A stretch of DNA of 64,000 bases from Heterocephalus glaber (GCF_000247695.1 NW_004624734.1:11543389-11607388), one strand, 5' to 3'. Shown: positions 24,631 through 37,275, counted from the stretch's first letter. Numbers and translations are program-made. Notes: generated by a model from the letters alone, not told the origin.

Positions 24631-24632
24631 GA

Positions 24633-24722
24633 GGGCTGGGAATCTAGCTCAGTGGTTTCGCCTCCTGCCTCACAAGCGGAAGGACCTGAGTTCGATCCCC
24701 GGCACCAAAAACAAAAGAAAGT
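24633..24722 (+). mobile_element. ID SINE
   Basis: ID with intact A and B boxes; the flanks aagaagttga and atgaagttga form the duplication. Confidence 0.93.
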
Positions 24723-24724
24723 AA

Positions 24725-26915
24725 AAATGAAGTTGAAATTGTGCAGTGTTTTTTGATGATGAGGCAGTATGAATATTGTGTTTAAAACTTAGTAAATTTT
24801 AACTTTTCCTTATTATGGCAACAATTGCTAAAAACTTGATAGTGATAATAGTAGCACATATAGTAAGGGTTCCACATTTGGAAAAGCAAGCTGAGAAGTT
24901 GAAAAGTGACTTATCCCAAGGAGCCAAAAATTTCTGCATGACACTTTGGTTCATATCATCAAGCCACTGAAGTCATTTTTAACATGATTCATCAACATTG
25001 TGCTGTCTACATCAGGTAGGATAGGATAATAGATCCACATTTCAGTTTGAACAGGAGTAACCATAATATATCTACAGTGTTTGGAAAAATTTACATAGTT
25101 TTCCTAACTAATTATCTCTTCTGAAATAGCTGCTTGGCTAAAAGAGTACACAGGTTTTTGCCAGTATTCAACATGGTATGTGTAGGGTATTCAACATGGT
25201 ATGTGAATTGAAAAATTCGCTGTATTTATTTGGTCACAGATGCCTGCTAAGTCAGGACATAATCCTTTGTATCATTTGTTCTTAAAATATACTTTCCTTC
25301 AATCTCAAAATAAGTAATACTTCTACCTCCAGGTCAGTCAACCTCTGCAAGACTAATCCTAAGAAAACCAGTGAACTTCATGTCCTCTTTTACTCTGGAC
25401 AGAGTACCTTGAAAAGGCCTCAGCTCTGATGCAATTGATAAGATTCACAGCAAGACAAGACTTCTGCAAAGGTTGCTAGTAGAGCATTTGATGCCATGGC
25501 ACATTGATGCAGAAATGAGAGTCATACTAAAGCATGAAGCTGACCTCTTTACCTAAGCAGCAATTCCAGATGTGCTGCCAAGCATCTATCTTAGGGGATC
25601 CATCCAAGCAGGAAGTACTGTTGTTTATCTTTTTTTTTTTTTGACCAAAGGAATTTTCACCATAGTAGCCTTTGTAATTTCCAAAAGATGTTTTCAAAAT
25701 AGAATTACTTTAATAACATCAGCATACACATGAGTAAAAGCCAGGAGTTGTTTGCACTTTGGAAGCAGTCATCTGGTGCAAACTAAAAGAAAATAATATC
25801 GCCATCAATTCCAGTTTCAGTGGCCTCTCTTAAAATAGTAAAAATCAGGTAGGCAGTTCTGAGAGGATGGCCCTCTTTAGCAGTGCTACTTCACTTTCTC
25901 CGTCTGCTTGGAGCTATAAACCAGCTTAACTAGGTGAGATCTGTTTTGCAAGGTCTTACCAATAATGAATGCGTTTCCCTCTGCCTGGGCAGCCTAATAA
26001 ACAGCCTTGTGAGTCCTTCAAAAACAAGGCTGTTTTGAGGCAATTATGTGTGCACCCTACCCTTAAGTAAGATCCTTGTCTGAAGTATTTGTTGTTTGGA
26101 ATGTTGTAAGACACTCCTTGAGTTTTATTGACATAAGCATTTACTCAAAGTTAAAATCTGATAGAAGTACTGTTGTTTTAGTGATAGTCATGGCAGATAT
26201 ATAAAAGCAAAAACTGAAGATTTGTGAGCTTCATCACAGTTTTTTTCCCTAACATTTTCAGATAGATGAATATAATTGTATCGGCAGAATATGTGATTAT
26301 TAATTTACATTATTGATAGACTTCTGGACATCAGTGCTTGGCAAGGAGGATGACTGCCTATTATTTGACCTTATAGAGTATAAGATGGTAATAAGGATGC
26401 TTTTGTATTATTTGACTGATATACACTAACATCCAGTGCTGCCTTATGATTATTTGTAGTAAAAGACAACATTTTTCAAAGAAACATCTTACTAATCCAC
26501 AGAATACATCAGCAAGCCTCCTAGTAGTGAGAGGTCTCTAAATGATATTACTTTAAGATTGGCCTAAGGAGTAAGGAGATTGTGGTTTTTTAAAACAATA
26601 TTTTTAAAATGATCTTATAGAAGAGTAACATTAAGTCCTGAAAGTATAAAAGGATCAACAGATAAAGATTTCAAGTAGGTCTGTTTCCATTCAGGATAAG
26701 GAACATTTTCTATCATTTTGAGTTCCTCACCAATCATATGGGTTATTTTGCAAAACTTTTTTGTCTCAGAAGTAGTGGCAGTGGCTCCATTCCACTGTTA
26801 AACAGCTCATCTGTACTGACTTCTGATTAGTGTCCAGTTCCTTCTTTATTTAGTGACAAGATCATTCACTTAAGGGAGGCCACAGGAGCACAGCTAAGAA
26901 TATGTGCCCAAGATT
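24725..26915. other. 2.2 kb without recognised repeats; coding-like blocks on minus strand
   Basis: No repeat that I know. Manual translation of the minus strand at about 25300-25500 gives blocks that read like protein but change frame and contain stops. This could be a decayed processed pseudogene or chance. I could not identify a parent gene. A 19-base tandem duplication lies at 25164-25205. Confidence 0.3.
25164..25205 (+). repeat. Two-copy 19-base tandem repeat
   Basis: gtattcaacatggtatgtg occurs at 25164-25182 and 25187-25205, period 23. A small local duplication. Confidence 0.9.
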
Positions 26916-26919
26916 CAGC

Positions 26920-27180
26920 TGAAAGGCAGATAGGATCCTGGGCAGTAAACTAACCTTTTTGTACTTCAATACCTTCATTTGTAAAATGGAGATGATTGTC
27001 CCATTCCTTATAAAGATGTTCTAAGAACTGAATGAGTTAATATATTTTTACTACACTTGATCTTAGCCAAAAGGCCGAGAAGCGATAAGTTAATATATTT
27101 TTAAAGTACCTGATGAATATTGCACTGTTAGGTGCCAGCACTCAGAAATCTGTCACGTGCCCAGCATCTGTGCTGAAACA
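26920..27180 (+). mobile_element. MIR SINE, interrupted by a U2 fragment
   Basis: Sense MIR 3' half: 'ttcatttgtaaaatggagat' and 'tctaagaactgaatgagtta', continuing after the U2 insertion with 'aaagtacctgatgaat'. Confidence 0.7.
27050..27086 (-). pseudogene. U2 snRNA 5' fragment (nt 1-37), retrocopy
   Basis: The minus strand reads nucleotides 1-37 of U2 snRNA without a mismatch (atcgcttctcggcc... to ...gtgtagt). A perfect 15-base duplication, agttaatatattttt, flanks it (27035-27049 and 27088-27102), with one extra base at 27087. Read in the U2 direction, the target site is TT/AAAAA, an L1-endonuclease-like site. The 3' part of U2 is missing and there is no added poly(A). It is too short to be a functional snRNA. 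It lies in a MIR and is transcribed antisense to U2 in the RPS6KA5 pre-mRNA. Confidence 0.93.
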
Positions 27181-27659
27181 CAAAAGTGCAATGCTAGGAA
27201 GAAGCTGAACAGCCATGTTTCAATGATGTTATAGAAAGAATTTCTGCATTTGAAAGGATGGATAGATTCCATGCTCCTAAGTACCATCACATTCTGGAAA
27301 TTGGAATCTGGCAGAAGAGAAGTTTAGAGTAGGTCCCTTAAATGTGTAAGGAACTGTATAGGACCTACTTTTCTCCCCCGTTTCTATAGTGGCTTTCTCT
27401 GGTAGAAGATATACTTTATTGGAATATTGTCTAGCTTTCTTTCCTTGTTATAGACAGATACACTGTTTTTGTTTTTATATTTTAAATTGATGTGTTAGGT
27501 TCTGGAAGTTTCTGTTTCCTTTTTTGTTCACTTCTGTCATTTTGAGGTCTCACTACAATTATTACACATATTTATAATGAGATAAGACATACATATTTTT
27601 GAAAATTTTCTGGGTTCTAGCATGTATTCAGTACATTTATTGAAGTCCTTTTCATTAAA

Positions 27660-27880
27660 TTAATTATACTATGGTTAAGAGTGTGGTTTGTGGAGTCACA
27701 TTTTTGGTTTTCAAATCAGTTCTGCCTCTGGCCCGAATCCTTCTCTACTCTGAACCCCTTCCCTCATCTATGAATTAGAATTGCTAAAAGTGCCAACTTC
27801 ACTGTCTGTGGTGAGAATAAGTGAATCGGTATGTGGAAAGAGCCTGGCATAGGCAAGTCCTTAACAAGTGCTGGCTCTCC
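27660..27880 (+). mobile_element. MIR SINE
   Basis: Sense MIR: 'ctatggttaagagtgtggtt' to 'gcaagtccttaacaagtgct'. Confidence 0.75.
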
Positions 27881-28129
27881 TCCTTGGGATTAGTACAGTC
27901 TAGCACTGATCCGTGGCATATCATGTGTTGCTACTAATCCAGTTCCCAAAGTATTGAAATGAATAATATACAGAGTATAAGAGCCTTTCCAGTTAAGCTT
28001 TCTTATTCTGGTAGGTGGATTATAATAGAATTACGTGCTCAGTATGGTAGAGGTATGAATAGAGGCTGTGGATGGAGTGTCCTGGCTCAAAACAGAACCC
28101 TCAAGAGTGGTCTGATTAAAACATTTAAC

Positions 28130-28211
28130 TTTTTTTTTTGCTGTTGGAATTGAACTTAGGGCCTCATGCATGCCAAGCAAGTATTCTACCACTGAGCTAC
28201 CCCAAGACCTT
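28130..28211 (-). mobile_element. Old ID SINE
   Basis: Antisense ID with T-rich end: 'ggaattgaacttagggcctc' and 'tctaccactgagctacccc'. Confidence 0.75.
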
Positions 28212-28766
28212 AAAGTGACTCATTTCTAAAGTGGAATTTTACTTAGCCATCCTAAGAGGCGTTTGCATTTTTAGAAGATCAGCTAGAGAGTTTATACCTT
28301 GTGGGGATGAATTGGGGACCTATCTCTTCCCCCTTACAGTGTTTATTATTGTTAGCCTGCCCTTCCTCCTCCCTCTTCCCTCCACATTTTCCTGCCCTGC
28401 CCCTTTCCTCTAGGAAAATAAATGCAGAAACCTGCTGTGCCCAGTGAGGCACGGTGCCCGCAAGGCTCTAATTCCTCCACCTGGGGGCGTGGCACCACAT
28501 ACAGGAGTGTGCCCAGCAGAGCCCTTACTTATGAAAAGTGTGTTGAGCTTGACCCACTAAGCCATGAGTTGCTGCCCAGAGACATAAAGGAGCTTTTGTA
28601 TGTCGCTTGCAATTTAGGATCTTTTAATGTTTATTAAGACTAAAGATTTCCTTTATGTAATGTTAGCTTATGTTGCTTTAGGCTTTTTTTATAAGTATAA
28701 AGGAATACTTGAGGTACTTGATTTATATGTGTATATGAGATTCTTACTAAGAACTGTCTTCATTTG

Positions 28767-28768
<2 letters not shown>

Positions 28769-28805
<37 letters not shown>

Positions 28806-28822
28806 TATGTAGAGAGAGAGAG
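28769..28822 (+). repeat. (AC)17 and (AG)5 microsatellites
   Basis: Uninterrupted AC repeat from 28769 to 28802, then cgcatatgt and a short AG run. Likely polymorphic. Confidence 0.97.
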
Positions 28823-29086
28823 ATTGAGATACTAAGATTGAGAGAGAAGTTTTATCTGATGTCTAAAATGTCCTAGTTGTTCCAGAATTAGATTGTGGTT
28901 AGCTGACCATAATAACAGCTAGTTTTCTACAGCTAAAAATATTGAGGAGAGGATAACACTTAAAGAGTAAAAACCATAACATTGCTAGATATGTAAATAC
29001 TGAGTGCTAGACTTAGAAATATATGTGGTGTAAAGTTGAAGAACTCTATCAAAGAACTATATGAAACAGTTTCAAGGATATGTTTT

Positions 29087-29122
29087 CTACACTTGATCTT
29101 AGCCAAAAAGCTGAGAAGCAAT
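29087..29122 (-). pseudogene. U2 snRNA 5' fragment (nt 1-36), retrocopy
   Basis: The minus strand matches U2 nucleotides 1-36 with three transitions, two of them at CpG positions. The repeat ggatatgttttc flanks it (29076-29087 with a one-base overlap, and 29125-29136); two extra G lie at 29123-29124. It is an independent insertion from the copy at 27050, since the target duplications differ. It sits 120 bases upstream of exon 3. Confidence 0.9.
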
Positions 29123-29130
29123 GGGGATAT

Positions 29131-29142
29131 GTTTTCTTTTAG
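29131..29142 (+). promoter_or_regulatory. Possible cryptic 3' splice site upstream of exon 3
   Basis: The pyrimidine tract gttttcttttag follows the U2 copy, whose left end reads ttttctacac (similar to a branch site). Use of this AG would add 100 bases to exon 3 and shift the frame. Purely a sequence-based suggestion. Confidence 0.3.
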
Positions 29143-29145
29143 TGA

Positions 29146-29517
<372 letters not shown>

Positions 29518-31475
29518 TAACTCAAAGGGCAACATATTTCAGACCTAGACGAAAGGAAATGTTTCAATTATTGTTCTTCTCTTTCCTTGAACATTATGCA
29601 TTGCACTCTCCAGTATGCACTCTCCAATATGAAGAGGCTTATGTACTTCTATTTCATACTTCATTGTTAATCATAAGAAACAGTCATCATTATTCCATTG
29701 CAAGGAGCTGAATGATGAAGTGGGCGATGATTTCTACTTTAGGAATTCTCAAGAATGTACAGGTTTGGGCTGACAAGGGGACAATTACGGAGACCAATAA
29801 TGGGGAAAAATAAAAAAGAACACAAAGACTTGTATTCCTAGAGATGTTCTTCATTTTCTGTCGGAAAACCTGTATACAAAGGGAATGGCCACTAATCAGT
29901 CAACTTTTCGATCACTCCCTTTTCCCACACAGGCACTTTCTGACTCTGTTCCTTTTCCAGTTGGACTGTCACTCATGGTCTTTGGAAAAGTACTGAACAT
30001 ACGTTGCCAGATTGCTTTGTAGGAAAGTTGCACCATTTTCTGTTCCTTCAAAAATAAATGGCAGTGCTTCTAGTACTATACTTTGCCATCACTGAATATT
30101 TCATTGTCCCTTGCTAAGTTAATTTGTATGTCTGTGTTAATAATTCTCTCCTAAAACTGTAGCAAGGTTTAGATAGGCTAGTTTTTCATCTTGCTCTGGA
30201 AGCATGAACTATTTCTTGAGTGCCTGTAGTTGCCCACCCTTCTGCTGAGGTAGCCATAGTATCAGTGACCTCACAGCACGTGACCTCATCTGGAGGCTGC
30301 CTGTCCTGAAGTTACGAATCTTGTGTAACCTTGAAGAGTAAGACTGGGACTTGGGTCTGACTCATTCCAAAGTCTGATTTTTATTGGCCAGATATTGCTG
30401 CCTCTATTCCTTTATTAGTAGCAATACAAACAAATTTTTCACACAGATTTGGCAATTGTATTAAATGCTCTCATTTGGGAAATTATATTTTCATTTATTG
30501 ATACCTACATTTGCATTCTCTCTTTCAGCCATGGAGTTACACTTCAGGCTCATTATGAAATGCTTGCTATCAACTAAAAATCCTAGCTCTATCTGTATAT
30601 CTATATATGGAAAAATCTTTCCTGTCTTGTCCCCATTAATGTTAGCACCTGGTTCCAGTGAATAAATATCATTTGGCCCTTCATTTTTGCCTCTTGTGTA
30701 TATCTGCTATATATTATTAACTGACCTTTTCCACTCTTTATCAGTGGCCCATAAATAAATAAATACAGAAGCAAGAAAACCCAATTCTGTGCCAGCTCAA
30801 GAATTCAGTGTGGACCAGATAGCATAGTCATTTGGTAACAAATGGCAATGCTGTAGAAAGCATGCCCTTCTGCCCACATAGACTTACTTGACACAATTTC
30901 TCTTTGTATATGTGCATGGTAGTTGTTTTTCAACTTAAAAGAAGATAACTTTTCAGAAATTTAGAACACAACTTGATTATAAATTGTTTTTCTGCTTTGG
31001 TTATTGTTTGCAGCATTCTGATGTGCAGTGAGACATTTTTCCACATACTTTGCTAAACAGTAGCATACAGACCTTGTTTTTTTTTAACGAATGACATATT
31101 TAAGAAAGTATTCTGTTACTGCAAAAGTAACGTGCATGTATGTAGAAGATGTAGAAAAGAAAAGAAAAACGTATTTTCATTACCCAGAGTTTACCTTATT
31201 ATAATAGACCATGACAGAAGATAGTTTGACTTGGAATTTTTCACCTTTAGGATAGTGCAAGAGCAATTAACACATTCTGTAGAAGTCATACTTCACATTT
31301 AGTGTTTTGATCTTTTCCCCGGCTAGTGAAATGTAGTCCAGTCTTCTTGATTCTGGGCAGGGGAAATGAGCTGCAGCTCCCAGTTACCTCTACGATCACA
31401 ACCGAGACTCTTAGTGCACTGTGTTGCTAAGCTGGGATGTTCACTATGTTAGTTATATTGATTGCATTTTCAATT

Positions 31476-31540
31476 TAGGATATTCTTAACTTACAGTGGG
31501 CTTATTGGGATATGACATTGTCATAAGTTGAGTATCTGTA
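31476..31540. mobile_element. Fragment of a TA-type DNA transposon
   Basis: 'acttacagtgggcttattgg' and 'cataagttgagtatctgta' match the end of a common short mammalian transposon. Confidence 0.5.
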
Positions 31541-31722
31541 TGTTAATAGTATTTATCCCACTAGATATTTTCTTTGTCTGTGTACATGCATGGTTTGTCA
31601 AAATGAGTGTTTTGTCCATGTTATTTGTAATTAGTTTTTTTCCAGTTAATGACATCTGCCTTTCTCAGCTAATAAATTTTCATTTCATTGATTCTCCAGT
31701 TTTAAAAGTTGTAGCTGTATAG

Positions 31723-31842
31723 AGCCAGGCATGGTCGCACACTCCTTAATTCCAGCACTTGGGAGGCTGAGGCAGAAGGATTACTGTGAGTTCAAGGTCA
31801 GGTTGAACCACAAAGTGAGACTGTGTCTCAAAAAAAAAAAAA
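31723..31842 (+). mobile_element. B1 SINE
   Basis: Full B1 monomer with A13 tail; the flanks tgtagctgtata and tgtagccatata are an imperfect duplication. Confidence 0.9.
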
Positions 31843-31844
31843 TG

Positions 31845-32370
31845 TAGCCATATAACAAAATACAAAAATTTAGTAGGTTAAACAGTTACTTTCTCTGGCC
31901 AAGGATTTAACTCAGTGGTGCCACTGCCTGTCTCACAAGCGCAAGGTCCTGAGTTTGATTCCCGGTACCAAAAAAATATTATTTTCTCATAATTTCTGGC
32001 ATAGCCTGGGCTTACCCACGTGGTGTTCAGCAGGAGAGTTAGCTGGGTTAGAAGGACCAAGGTGGCTTTATTCTCAGACCTGGCAGTTGGTGCTGGCTGT
32101 TGGCTGGGCCATCTCACTTCTCTACACACGGCCTCTCATCCTCCAGTACCATAGATGCTTCTTTGTAGCCTGGCAACCTAAGCGCAGCTCATGAAGACTG
32201 TTGAGAGTACAAAGGTAGAAGTTGCAAGGCCCCAAGACTGAGTCCTGGAGCCCTCTCAGCCTCCCTGCCAATACCTGACCACCTAGATTCATGTCTTGCG
32301 GGGAACTGTAAAGAATTCGTGGCCATCTATCACATAAGCTCATATTCAGTTTTCACTAATGGCCACACAG
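31845..32370 (-). mobile_element. MLT1-like LTR relic, antisense
   Basis: Order resembles antisense MLT1-type LTRs: 'ataacaaaatac', 'tctggcatagcctgggctta', 'gttggtgctggctgttggct', then 'gtaaagaattcgtggcc'. Interrupted by an ID. Confidence 0.5.
31896..31976 (+). mobile_element. ID SINE
   Basis: ID inside the LTR relic, with A/B boxes and the ggtacc end; the flanks ttactttctc and ttattttctc form the duplication. Confidence 0.9.
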
Positions 32371-32439
32371 TTATCCTTTACAACTTATTTTTCTTTTTTC
32401 CTTTTTGTTTCTTGGAGGTTTTTTTTAGGGGGGAGGGAG

Positions 32440-32555
32440 TGGAATCTCACTTATGTTGCCCAGGCTAGTCTCAAACTCCTGCACTCAAGTGAGTTTCATG
32501 CATCAGCCTCCCAAGTACTGGGACTGCAGGTGCACACAGCAGTAGCTCCTGGATA
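32440..32555 (-). mobile_element. B1-like SINE
   Basis: Antisense B1: 'tatgttgcccaggctagtct' to 'gtgcacacagcagtagctcc'. Confidence 0.75.
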
Positions 32556-32869
32556 ACTGGTTTTTGTAAACTAGGAATACTTACTGGTTGTGTCGCTGTC
32601 ATGTCTTTTAGCTTATTCTTGCCTCTGCTAAGTTCTAATAATTGAGAAGGTAGATCTGAAGGCTTGATAGATTGAAATTAAACATTGCATGCTGGAATAT
32701 ATCACAGGTGCAATTGTATAGTTCATATAATATCAAATTATAAGAAACCTATTATCTATTTGTTCCCAATTAGTAGTACTACATTTAGATTATATAGATG
32801 ATAGTCTGATCCCTTTACTATAATATTACTTTTTTCCCTTAGAAGTAAAAGTATTCTGTATTGGTGTTT

Positions 32870-34560
32870 GACACATGATTTTTAAAATAATGTAACATAC
32901 GGTTATAATTTAACAGAACTTCATATCAATTCATGAAGATCTTTTGATTTTTTTCATTCCTGCATAGTACTCCATTCCATTCCATTAAGTATTTAACTGT
33001 TTCCCCATGACTGCATCCTTGGATGGTTGTTTCTAATCTCCCCCCGCCATGGTACTGGGGATTGAATCCGGGGCCTGGCACATGCTAGACAAGTACTCTA
33101 GCCCTGAGACCATATCCCCAGCCTCCCCCTCCCTTTTTAAAATTTTATTTTGAGATAGAGTCTTGTTAAGTTGCATAAGCTGGCCTCAAACTTGTGATAC
33201 TCCTGCCTTAGCCTCCCAAGTATCTGTGATTACAGGTGCACACCACTCTGCCTGCTTTTCTGATGTCATCTTACAATGATACTTCAGTATCTAACTAGAA
33301 CGTCTATCTGTCATTTTCTACTTGCACAGAAAAAAAAAAAAACCTGTGGGCTTGAATCCTGGAAGGGAATTTTCTGGAATTTTTTACCACCTGTAATTTT
33401 GCCAAACATCCTTCCATAGAAGTTATACCATTTTACTCGACTACCACCATTGTCTGAGAGTACGTTTCTCCAAAGAACGTATTGTCAGAGTTCTAGATAT
33501 TTGCCTGTCTCTTAGATGAGGAGTAGTGTCTTGTTGAGTTAATTTTCTTCCTTTTTTTCTTTCTTTTTTCCTAAGTTAGGCTGATCACCTTTTCATATGA
33601 TCGGGCTGTTTGTATTGTTCAGGGAATTCTCTATTTGTGATCTTCTCAATTTCTAAGAACCCCTAGAGAGATGAACCATTTGTGATATACATTGTAAATG
33701 TTTCCCAGTTTTCTTTTTTAACTTTGATATTTTATCATGTAAAAATTTAAATCTATGTATAATGGAATTTAAAAAATTATTTTCATAGCTTATAGATTTT
33801 AGTTATAGTTGAAAGACCTCCTCTACTCTGAGTTCACGAAGGAATTTACTTATTTTTTTTTTTTCTCTTACCACTTGCATGGTTTTATTTTTGCACTGGG
33901 CACTTTGCTCAAAGTGAAGTTTTTCTTTGGTTGACATGCACTAAGGATCCAATTTAAATCTTTTTCAGATGGCTAGTTTCCCAACACTATTTAGTAAGAA
34001 GTCTGTGTTTATCCTGACTTGAGGTACTGCCTTTTTCTTCTGTGAAATTCTCATATATGTTGGTTCTAATTATTTTGCTCTCCTTTCTGTTTGGTTTGCT
34101 GACTCATGTGCCAAGGTCATATTGATTTAATTTGCCAAGGTCCTACAATATTTTTTATTATCCGGCAAGGCCACTTGCTTGTCTTTCATTGTCCTTTTGT
34201 GGAAGTTTTTCATATTGATTTATTTTCAACGTGAACTTTTAAATCAAATTCTGTAGTTATGGGAGAAAGAAAACTGGCTAGTGTTTCTTTTCTATTGGGG
34301 TGGCTTTAAACTAAACATTAATTTGGGGGAGAACTGCCATTATTAAGGCATTGATTAGCCTGTTCAAGTACATGGTATATCTTCACCTGTTCAAATCTAC
34401 TCTGAGACCTCTAGGGATTTTTAACATTTTCTTCGTACCCATATCTCTTGTTAAATTAATCTTATATATTCTGTCATTTCTGTCATTCTCTTGCACTGTA
34501 TCTTCTAGCTGAAAGTTATTAAATTGCGTACATTAAGTTTATATTCTGCTAACTTACTGC
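32870..34560 (-). mobile_element. Old L1 relic, antisense
   Basis: Several blocks match antisense L1 ORF2/3' sequence, for example 'catagtactccattccattc' and 'aggatccaatttaaatcttt...ccaacactatttagtaagaag'. A B1-dID divides it. Heavily decayed. Confidence 0.6.
33045..33262 (-). mobile_element. B1-dID composite SINE
   Basis: dID half (33045-33125: 'ggtactggggattgaatccg') and B1 half ('tgagatagagtcttgttaag' to 'ttacaggtgcacaccactct'). Confidence 0.88.
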
Positions 34561-35024
34561 ATTTTCTTACTTTCCCACAGTGCTGATTTTCTGCCCTGTT
34601 CCTGCTCAGCTTGCTCCATGGCATGCTGTTTGAGTATTTGCTTTTTCTTTTCTTTTCTCCTTTGCTGAAGGAGTCGGTCATGGAGGTCTGCAGTCATTCT
34701 TGCCATTTTTTAAAGATGTTTTGGGAGCAGTAGTGGAGAGTGAGTCCTAGGCTGCCATCAGCTCCTACTGGTATTCATAGTTCCCTGACTACTTTTGACA
34801 GGGTTTTTTCCATTGGGATAAAATACGCTTGGTTGGCACAGGCTTCTCCAAATGATAATTATGATAGTAGTATCTTGCGAGATCCTTACCTGTGACATTT
34901 GTTGTTACAGAGTAGATTAGCATTTCTAGAATTTTTTACAGAACTGAGTTTGCATTACTGTTCCCCGTGTGCTTTGTGTTTCCACTCATTTATATTCTAT
35001 CTGCCATCCTATCAGTGGACAATA

Positions 35025-35190
35025 CTTTTTTCTGACAAGTAAAGAGCCAGATGGTAAATATTGTAGGCTTTACAGGCCTTAAGCTCTCTTTGACCATGGA
35101 CAAGAATAAAAGAGTAGGCTTGGTGGGGTCCAATAAAATTTTATTCCCAGAAACAGGAATGGACTAGATTTCATTGCCAAACTACACCCA
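35025..35190 (+). mobile_element. hAT-type nonautonomous DNA transposon relic
   Basis: 'gagccagatggtaaatattg', 'aggctttacaggccttaagc' and 'ccaataaaattttattccca' match a widespread mammalian hAT/Charlie-type short repeat. The exact family is not named. Confidence 0.6.
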
Positions 35191-35204
35191 TTTGTTGTAA
35201 ATCC

Positions 35205-37275
35205 TAATTTTGTTTTTTAAAAAATTTCTACAACATTAAAATCTTTTAAGGTTCTGTTTTAATTTATATCTCATAACGTGGATTTGATGGATTTTTTCCT
35301 TTATATTTCTAAGTCCTGTAATATAGAGACCACCTCTCCTTTTATGGCTTTTTCTATAGCTGTATGTAGTTACGGGTGATACAAAAAATATCTTCTCATC
35401 CTCTCTCTCTCTCAAAACTCATTTATTTCAACAATCTATTAGTGGTGATTTTGTCAAAACACCATCTGATATATGACTAATAAACTGTCCGATTAATCAG
35501 AATTCATCAGACATTAAAGAAACAAATCACAAAGGTATTTATAAAGGTGATGCCAGGGATCACTCTCAATCATGAATGCTGCGCAGTCTCTTAGACAGAT
35601 CTGTCACCATGAGTCATCCTTTCCATAGAAATTAAAAGATATTTAAGGCATTAAAGTTTCACTTTGGGTTATTAATTTCATCTCAAAAATTGCAAAGGTG
35701 ATGCTGATTGCTGAGATGGCAACAGAATGGTTACACTACATTGCCCTGCTAATGTTGCAGAACAGACAGTAACTGCAGGAACTTCTTTGCTTTGAAGCAT
35801 TTCTGAGTAATTCATAAGACAGACAGACATACACACATAGATACATACATGCTCTCTGAGCTTTGCTATGATTTTAATGAGCTGAAAAGTGCCACAAAAG
35901 AACAACAACAGAGGGAAGTTCTGAATCAAAGACTGAGATAGAAAAGTTAGCTGACTAGAGATCAGAGTTGGAACTAGGAACTGCAGGTGTTTGGAGAGTG
36001 AAAGCAGGAGATGTAGGATTTCTGCCTGTCAGCTCTGTGGCTTTCCCTTCCACTCAGCTGGCACGAGGTTTTGTGAACAAGACTGTGAGGAGGCTCATGC
36101 TCTCCCCATGGTTCTCTTGCATCCTCACCTGCAGGTAGTGCAGTGGAGGCTGTTTTCAGGAGTACTTCATTCAGTGTTGCCAGTGGATTTCAGTTCCCCA
36201 GTCTGCTGACAGAAGCACATGTACTGCAGGACAGTGGAGAGACTTCTGGGTTTAACATTAAATCAGGTCACATGTGCAGAAGTGTAAGGAGCTGAAACTC
36301 TTTTCTACCTGGAAGTAATAATGAGTGTTCATTTTCAACAAAGGGAATTTGTTGTGTTCTTGGTGCTTTAAAATTAGGAATCTCATCACTCATTTTAATA
36401 ATGCAAGTAGAATAAGTTATTGCCAGTACTTACAAGTGACCTTAAGTCCCCAATCTTTTGTTTTGAAATATAACATTATAAATACTTATTAAAAATAATT
36501 TTGATTGAAATCAGATGTCCTTTTTACCCTCATGTTAATCCCATAAGATTCTTAGAATTATGTGAGTTCTTTTGTTTGAGTAAATTTCTAAAATCTTGGA
36601 AATTTTGTAGAGATCTTCTATTTGAAATCTAAGTAGTAATTCACTGTTTTAAAAAAACAAAGTTACTAATTTAAAAGCTACTTCTCTGTCTTCTAATCTT
36701 CCCACACAGACACAAGAAGACATATATACACATGTACAGTGAGCTGTTCTGTATCTAGAACCAAGTATGATTGAGCATAACAATAGAATGAAATCTTTTT
36801 GCTGTTGTTAAATAGATGTATAAAATTAGGTGTCGTTGAAATGAGATACAAATTAAGTCCCTAATATGACAAGAGTGTAAAAGAATTCTGGTAAAATAGG
36901 AAGAAATCCTTTAAGGAACAAAAAAGAATCTGGTATGGTAACATTATAATTCTAAAATACTTTGTAAAAGAACATATTGATGCATCACAGTACTAAAATC
37001 ACTGATCATTGGTAAAAAGACTATTGCTTAAGAAGTAGTAAGATACACACTTCACACAAACTTATAGATGAAGCCCTTTTCCACAGTACATAGCCTAATA
37101 GCCATTTTAGAGACAAAGATCCCCTTACAATAATCAATAGTGGGGGAATAAATTATGGATCCTCTGAAAATATTATGACTTAAGTTTCTTTAAGTTTATC
37201 AGGTAGGTTTCCTGGAGAATTCTTTGAAATATTGGCCCTTTTGATATAATAGGTTAACTGTACCAAGTTATTGAC
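35205..37275. other. 2 kb without recognised features
   Basis: AT-rich intron. A (CT)n run lies at 35400-35414 and a degenerate GACA/ATAC run at 35817-35850. The short frames here have no family signal. Confidence 0.5.

Noticed and set aside
27050..27086. Functional U2 snRNA gene
   Set aside because: Only 37 of about 188 nucleotides are present, and target duplications mark it as a retrocopy.
28769..28822. Z-DNA or regulatory role for the AC repeat
   Set aside because: An ordinary mammalian dinucleotide microsatellite; no context supports a function.
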